Source of the DNA: CAYNNQ01 sp964398785
GTDB lineage: Bacteria > Desulfobacterota > Desulfovibrionia > Desulfovibrionales > Desulfonatronovibrionaceae
DNA length: 64,000 nucleotides
Assembly (NCBI GenBank): GCA_964398785.1
Contig: CAYNNQ010000004.1
Location: forward strand, 1 to 64,000
Reading direction: 5' to 3'
In this document: positions 59,282 through 64,000 of the stretch, piece by piece
Position numbering within the stretch: position 1 is the stretch's first letter
Layout of the letters: every line of letters begins with the position of its first letter
Program-made: the position numbers and the translations under genes
Notes under the pieces: generated by a model
What the model saw: only the letters and a program-made list of their open reading frames with translations
Told to the model about the DNA's origin: nothing
Databases searched by the model: none

Positions 59282-60631
59282 ATGGAGATCGCAAACAGCG
59301 TGGACCAGATAATAAATCCATCCACCATTCCGCGGGGCAGCCGAATATACGCCGCCGGAAACGCGGCCACACCGAACATATTCCTGAATCGTCTGGCGGA
59401 AAACGAGGCCATAAGCGACGTAGAGCTACTCGGTACCCTCTTGATGGGCGATCTGGAAAACCTGTTCAGCGAAAAAACCTGCGAAAGGATAACGCACAGG
59501 ATAATATTCAACGGCCCCCACTCACGGACTGCCCTTAACAACGGCCGGGCCATGTATCAGCTCATGCACCTGTCGGACATACCCAGGCAACTGCAAAAAT
59601 ACATACAGCCGGATGTGGTCCTTTTGACCGTGAGCGGGCCGGACAATGGCGGGAACTACAGCCTGGGCACGGCAGTAGAGGGTGTTCCCGCGGCCATCAA
59701 CGCGGCAAAATCCAGGGGCGGCCTGGTAATCGCGGAGAGAAACGCGCGCATGCCGTTCGTTCTCGGGTCCACGATCAAGTCGGACATGATCGACTACCTT
59801 TTGGACACGGACTACGATCTTCCGGTGCATTCGGCTATTGGCGCCGACGAAAAAGCGGAAAAGATAGGCCGGATCATAGCCGAACATTACATCCACGACG
59901 GCTGCACGCTTCAGTTCGGCATCGGCGAGGTCCCGGAGGCCGTGACCAAGGCCGTTCTGGACAAGGGGGTAAGGGACCTGGGCATACACACCGAACTCTT
60001 CGCCACCGCCATGAGAAAGCTCGTGCAATCGGGAGCGGTCACGAACAGATACAACCAGCGCCCGTTTTCCATCTCCTCTCTTTTTCTGGCTGAAAACCGG
60101 GAAGGATACGAGTGGCTCAATTACAATAGTTCGATACAGAGCAGACCGTGCGATGTAACCAATTCCACCATGAACATAGCCAAAAGGCCGAACATGGTGG
60201 CCGTGAACAGCGCCATAGGCGTGGACCTGCACGGCAATATCTGGGCCGATTCCCTGAACGCCACGAAGATATTCAGCGGAATAGGCGGTCAGTCGGACTT
60301 TTTGCGCGGGGCCAACCTTTCACCGGGCGGAGTGCCGATTATCGCCCTGAAATCCACGACCGCGAGCGGCGTGCCCAAGATACTCGAAAAAAGCCCGGAA
60401 GGAATTACCAGCACGGCAATAGCGGCCGATCCGGTGGTGATCGTTACCGAACAGGGGGCCTTCGATCCCCGGGGGCTGAGCATTTGCGAGCACGCGGTCG
60501 GAATCGCGCATCTGGCCGAGCCGCATACCCGGGAAAAACTCCTCCGGCATATCTACGAAGCGGACAAGTTCCACAAACCCAGGCAGGCCCTTTCGGGCAA
60601 AGCACCCAAGGGGTTCATTCCCTGCGAGTGA
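59282..60631 (+). CDS. Acetyl-CoA hydrolase/transferase family CoA-transferase
   Basis: A 449-residue class I CoA-transferase-like enzyme of the 4-hydroxybutyrate or succinate CoA-transferase group. Visible are the LQFGIGEVPEAV motif, the HTELF loop (catalytic Glu near residue 235) and the C-terminal IVTEQGAFDPRGLS segment. It moves CoA between acetyl-CoA and a carboxylic acid; the substrate cannot be fixed. It converges with the ATPase/GNAT fusion, leaving 20 bp between the stops. Confidence 0.88.
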   Translation: MEIANSVDQIINPSTIPRGSRIYAAGNAATPNIFLNRLAENEAISDVELLGTLLMGDLENLFSEKTCERITHRIIFNGPHSRTALNNGRAMYQLMHLSDIPRQLQKYIQPDVVLLTVSGPDNGGNYSLGTAVEGVPAAINAAKSRGGLVIAERNARMPFVLGSTIKSDMIDYLLDTDYDLPVHSAIGADEKAEKIGRIIAEHYIHDGCTLQFGIGEVPEAVTKAVLDKGVRDLGIHTELFATAMRKLVQSGAVTNRYNQRPFSISSLFLAENREGYEWLNYNSSIQSRPCDVTNSTMNIAKRPNMVAVNSAIGVDLHGNIWADSLNATKIFSGIGGQSDFLRGANLSPGGVPIIALKSTTASGVPKILEKSPEGITSTAIAADPVVIVTEQGAFDPRGLSICEHAVGIAHLAEPHTREKLLRHIYEADKFHKPRQALSGKAPKGFIPCE

Positions 60632-60651
60632 TCAACCGTGAGGGATTTTCC

Positions 60652-62151
60652 CTAATTTGCGGATCGTTCCGCGTATTTGCGGACGTATTCCTTGATTTCC
60701 CCGGAGAATTCGCACCCCACCGCGATCTGTTCAAAGTCCATCTCGTAGCCGTTTAAGTATTGCAGGATTAAAAAATCGCCTTGCGATCCCGGTTTGATCC
60801 CCGCGAAAAAGAATCCCAGCTCCTCCAGTTCCGGGCAGTAAAACGCTGTTCCCGGGTCCGAAAGAGGCAGATACAGATACACGGTCTTAACCGCGTCCGG
60901 GCCCAGGAACCCGAGTTGGGAAGCCGTCTCCCGCACTACATCCCGGCCGTATTCTTTTATCCTGATATCCGCCGTGCTCCGGTCGGTGTCGGTTTTAACC
61001 TCCATGTTCGACCGAGGGGCAGAGGGGCCATCATTATCCCCTGCCTCTTGCAGCCGCGCCCCGACTCCCAGATTGGAATATATGCGCTCGACAAACTCGG
61101 CGTGCCTTTGCGGCGGATAAACAAGGACCTCGCCGGGGGCCTTTAGATACTTGAAGTGCAACACCGCGCTTTCACGCTGGATGTCGTGCTTTTTCATGTC
61201 CTTGTATTCTGGTTCCGCGGCATTGGACAATAAAAGGGCGCAGGGCTTCATGCCCCGCTTTAGCATGGATTTCTGGGAATAAAAATGCGAGGTCACCCCC
61301 ATCCCGAAACCGCCAGTGAGTCCCCGCCGCATCGCTTCCTCGATCCTGGCCTCGCTCAGGGCGTTCAGGCATCCCTGCCCGCGAAACCCGGGCTTGGTGA
61401 CGGCGACGCCGAATTCGGGCACCTGGGGATCGTCTCCCATTATCATGGCCGCGTGAGCGATCACTTCCCCGTGCTCGGTAACCGCCACGAATGAAATCAG
61501 GTCCCCGTTTTCATTCAGGGACCGCACCCTGTCCGGATAATACATGTCTCCATGCAGATAGGTGTACCCATAGGCCGTATACACGCATTTGGAAACCTCG
61601 ACCGCCTCTTCCGGCCGAAGCCGGCGCACCGTATATTTCACGCTTCCCCGAGGCGGACTTTCGGCCCGCCCTTGCTCTCTGGCTTTTTCCATTTCTTCCC
61701 GGGAAAAGATGCTATCGACCTTGTTCTGATCCTGAAATTTAAACAAACGGGTTTCCCGGCCCTGTTTTCCCAGGTTGTGGAAGGACAGTCCGTCCATGAC
61801 CCTTTTTGCCAGATACATCCCCAGCCCCTTGCCGGACCACGTCTGTTGCACCTTTTCCGGGGAATATTCGGTCTCCAGATCCGGATCGCGGGGCATTCCC
61901 TTTTCTCTTATAATCATCTCCAGCCCGGTATTCTTTAAGTCAAAAACGACCTCAATAACATCTTCGCTCCCCGGCTCGAATGCATTGTTAATGATGTTTG
62001 ATAGAACCTCCTCGACGGCCATTTCGATTTCCCTGGCGGTTTCGTCATTGAAACCGAGCGCCTGGGAAACAAGCTTTGCATTGGTCGCAGCAAGTTCGGC
62101 GAAAATAAGATCATTCGGGATGGACAATTTCATTTGCCTGGATCTTAACAT
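60652..62151 (-). CDS. Fusion of RsbW-type ATPase and GNAT acetyltransferase
   Basis: A 499-residue two-domain protein. Residues about 8-140 form a histidine-kinase-like ATPase of the RsbW/SpoIIAB anti-sigma group (N-box EEVLSNIINNAFEPG, then GKGLGMYLAKRVMDGL). Residues about 165-330 are a GNAT fold with the acetyl-CoA motif GVAVTKPGFRGQGCLNAL. The remaining C-terminus is an unassigned domain, maybe a second divergent GNAT. AGGATG precedes the ATG at 62151; a second ATG at 62133 also fits. Stress signalling or protein acetylation are inferences only. Confidence 0.8.
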   Translation of the reverse strand: MLRSRQMKLSIPNDLIFAELAATNAKLVSQALGFNDETAREIEMAVEEVLSNIINNAFEPGSEDVIEVVFDLKNTGLEMIIREKGMPRDPDLETEYSPEKVQQTWSGKGLGMYLAKRVMDGLSFHNLGKQGRETRLFKFQDQNKVDSIFSREEMEKAREQGRAESPPRGSVKYTVRRLRPEEAVEVSKCVYTAYGYTYLHGDMYYPDRVRSLNENGDLISFVAVTEHGEVIAHAAMIMGDDPQVPEFGVAVTKPGFRGQGCLNALSEARIEEAMRRGLTGGFGMGVTSHFYSQKSMLKRGMKPCALLLSNAAEPEYKDMKKHDIQRESAVLHFKYLKAPGEVLVYPPQRHAEFVERIYSNLGVGARLQEAGDNDGPSAPRSNMEVKTDTDRSTADIRIKEYGRDVVRETASQLGFLGPDAVKTVYLYLPLSDPGTAFYCPELEELGFFFAGIKPGSQGDFLILQYLNGYEMDFEQIAVGCEFSGEIKEYVRKYAERSAN

Positions 62152-62621
62152 GAATTCATCCTGCCTTTTTCATCCTTATACCTTGACTTTTTATGGCTTA
62201 GGTTTAACGCATAAACCCAAATAAGTCTGAAAATGGGACCTATTTGGAATGCCTCTACTCCTTGAGTCCAACAGTCAGGATATAAACATTTCTAAAGAAA
62301 TATGACCAACAAACCCCAATTATTCTCACTTAATTTACGCTTTTCGTAAAGTGCAGTATAATTCCCATCCGGTTGCCCCGGAATTAGAGTCAATAAGTCT
62401 ACCATACGGTACAGGTTACAATGGATCTAAGCACAGAGTCGGATTATGCGTAGGGAATCACAATCATGCCAATCCAGCTTAAAATGCGGCTGGAATTTAT
62501 GCGCAGTCGCTCTCTTGTCATTATTCCCCGACTATAGGTAAAAGATACTCACATTCGTTGTCGTGCAAAATGTGTTTGGGACAATCTAAATTTGCCGACC
62601 CCAAAAAACACGGGAGAGAAT
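62152..62621. other. Intergenic region, no gene recognised
   Basis: About 470 bp between divergent genes, AT-rich and gene-free. Both upstream regions must lie here but no strong promoter stands out. Confidence 0.4.
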
Positions 62622-63334
62622 ATGACACAACCCCGTCAATTGGCTGAAGAACTGATAGCCGAAGCAGAAAAAAGGGATGGATTTCGAGCCGGGATTGCCG
62701 CTATTGATGAAGTATTGAACGGCCCTTCCTACAAGGCTGTAGTTGAGGGAAGTTGGGAGACCAACCATTCGGAAAATACTACTCCGTGGCTGCCAAACGC
62801 CCGCTCTCTTCTGGTGCTGGTCATGCATCATCCGGAAGATGATCCGCGGCTGGACTGGTTTGACCGCGGCAATACCGCGGGAAACCGCCGAATGACGAAA
62901 ATATCTGAGGAGTTGGGAACCTGGCTATTTAAGACTCATAATNNNNNNNNNNCGTGGAAAAGGGAGGGGTGTATCTGAAAGATGCCGCCGTGTTCGCAGG
63001 ACTGGGTGTGGTGGGGAAAAACAACCTGCTGCTGGACCAAAAATGGGGGCCCAGAGTCCGGCTTCGCGCGGTTTTGATCGAAGGGAACCTGCCGTCCGGC
63101 CGTTCCCTGCAGGATTTCCAGCCCTGCCAGGGCTGTGCCGTACCCTGCCGCGAAGCCTGCCCTGCAGATGCGTTTGTCCAGGGACAATATGACCGTCCGA
63201 ACTGTATCCAACGCCTTGATTCAGATCGGGACAATCCCATCGAGAGCGGGCAAAGAGATTCACAAGGCTCTCCGATCCTTGTAACCGATTGGTGCCGAAG
63301 ATGCGAATTCGCCTGTCCGGTAGGAGAAAAATAA
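62622..63334 (+). CDS. QueG-like iron-sulfur protein, interrupted by an assembly gap
   Basis: A protein related to epoxyqueuosine reductase and similar double-cluster proteins. The first part (to 62942) has the N-terminal domain; the second, after the N run, has the LGVVGKNNLLLDQKWGPRVR segment and two ferredoxin-like sets, CQGCAVPCREACP and CRRCEFACP. The two halves are out of frame across exactly ten Ns, so the true gap length differs. The family often binds a corrinoid; whether this is a true QueG is unsure, since it is short and lacks the C-terminal HEAT part. GGGAGAGA precedes ATG 62622. Confidence 0.65.
62943..62952. other. Run of ten Ns (assembly gap)
   Basis: Ten unknown bases within the QueG-like gene. 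The reading frame does not continue with exactly ten bases, so the run is probably a placeholder for a scaffold gap of unknown size. Confidence 0.98.
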
Positions 63335-63568
63335 CCCCGTCGTAGTGAAATCGGAATGTCAATTATTAGTTCATCGCTTTATTCACTTCCTTTTCTGTCC
63401 ATAATTTTTCTCAACAGTTAACAAATCATAATCTATGGCTTTCTTTCTGCCAAATAAGGAATTTTTTGGTTTGACAACCGGCCTATTATTAAGGAATTTA
63501 CTCAATACTTGGTTTCAAGTTCCAAAAAGACTGACTGATAATCGCAAGCAAGGAAAAGGCGGCAAGTT

Positions 63569-64000
63569 ATGCAAAAGGACTCGGTGAATATATGTATAGC
63601 CGGAGAGGCAGGGCAGGGGCTGGACACTATTGGCCAAATGCTGGCCAAGGCCCTGGTCAGATCGGGGCAAAAAATCCTGGTCACCCAAAGCTACATGTCC
63701 AGGATCAGGGGAGGGCACAACCTTTTTTCCATACGCACAGGGCACACAGAGGAGGTTGGCCCCGTAGACCGGGTGGACTTGCTTGCGGCCTTGAACCGAG
63801 AATCCGTGGACCTGCATCTGCCCAATCTATCGGAACAGGGACTCGTGCTTTATAATGCGGAGTTGGGTCTGGATCATAAGGCCCCGGGACTGGCGGTGCC
63901 GATCAAGGAGATGGTCCGGGAAACCATACTGCAAAACACTGTGGTTCTGGGTTGTCTGGCTGCCTTGCTGGGCCTGGATAAGCAAACAGTTCATAATCTG
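63569..64000 (+). CDS. 2-oxoacid:acceptor oxidoreductase subunit, 3' end outside window
   Basis: The first 144 codons show the gamma-domain of 2-oxoacid:ferredoxin oxidoreductases: the IAGEAGQGLDTIGQMLAKAL nucleotide/CoA-related motif and QSYMSRIRGGHNLFSIR. In the two-subunit form (KorA-type) this domain is fused in front of the alpha domain, which would lie beyond the edge. The enzyme oxidises 2-oxoglutarate or another 2-oxoacid with CoA and reduces ferredoxin. The 234 bp upstream hold TTGACA but no convincing -10. Confidence 0.85.
   Translation, partial: MQKDSVNICIAGEAGQGLDTIGQMLAKALVRSGQKILVTQSYMSRIRGGHNLFSIRTGHTEEVGPVDRVDLLAALNRESVDLHLPNLSEQGLVLYNAELGLDHKAPGLAVPIKEMVRETILQNTVVLGCLAALLGLDKQTVHNL

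Noticed and set aside
1..64000. CRISPR arrays, tRNA and rRNA genes, prophage, integrase
   Set aside because: No regularly spaced repeats, no tRNA T-loop with matching acceptor stem, no rRNA sequence and no phage structural or integrase motif was seen by eye; a covariance search (tRNAscan, Infernal) would be needed to exclude diverged RNAs.

Overview
The window looks like chromosomal DNA of a Gram-negative, flagellated, probably anaerobic member of the Desulfobacterota, most likely in or near the Desulfovibrionales. This rests on gene content and order, not on a marker gene: cydAB bd oxidase without other oxygen respiration genes, a flgBC-fliEFGHI cluster behind a -24/-12 (sigma-54) promoter, an anaerobic-type cobM, a fmt-DUF116-rsmB string, a radical-SAM PflX-like protein and a 2-oxoacid:ferredoxin oxidoreductase at the right edge. 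No rRNA, tRNA, CRISPR array, prophage or complete insertion sequence was recognised.

Layout. 0-2.8 kb: AT-rich, rearranged accessory DNA with small secreted Cys-rich proteins, a 193-bp direct duplication, an IS4-type transposase tail, a truncated four-helix-bundle (23S intervening-sequence type) gene inside an inverted repeat, and a secreted-protein gene with an in-frame TAG. 3-10.3 kb: radical SAM protein, BASS transporter, cydAB, LysE-type exporter, nitronate monooxygenase-like enzyme. 10.35-20.3 kb: the main accessory locus. A two-component system runs with 15 bp spacing into a Wadjet/Mks SMC-nuclease system (jetA, jetB, jetC, jetD), and an MntA-HepT toxin-antitoxin pair sits between jetC and jetD; a degraded VapBC relic follows. 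20.4-23.3 kb: DUF2784 protein and a bioF-hydrolase-bioC operon for the early steps of biotin synthesis. 23.5-25.7 kb: rmlC and manC (surface sugars). 26-33.5 kb: TPR protein and flagellar basal body/export operon ending in cobM. 33.6-39.5 kb: GspE/PilB-type ATPase with rfaE2, rmlA, ClC channel with CBS domains, MobB-like GTPase with a Cys cluster. 39.8-47.1 kb: hisS, aspS, def-fmt, DUF116, rsmB. 47.7-54.2 kb: a TolC-HlyD-RND efflux operon with a potassium-channel-like gene at its end. 54.2-55.7 kb: gene debris. 55.8-64 kb: AI-2E permease family protein, EamA exporter, a broken Phd/PIN pair, a CoA-transferase facing an anti-sigma/GNAT fusion, a QueG-like iron-sulfur protein interrupted by a 10-N assembly gap, and the start of a 2-oxoacid oxidoreductase gene.

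A MITE-like repeat of about 190 bp occurs four times (10.35, 23.27, 44.69, 55.55 kb) in alternating orientation, so the copies form two inverted pairs, one enclosing the Wadjet and biotin block and the other the DUF116 to efflux block. A second, unrelated repeat of about 240 bp occurs at 47.1 and 58.0 kb. The most interesting unit is the TCS-jetABC-mntA-hepT-jetD array, which suggests a plasmid-defence system that is both signal-regulated and guarded or stabilised by an addiction module. All family assignments are from motif reading, not database searches.
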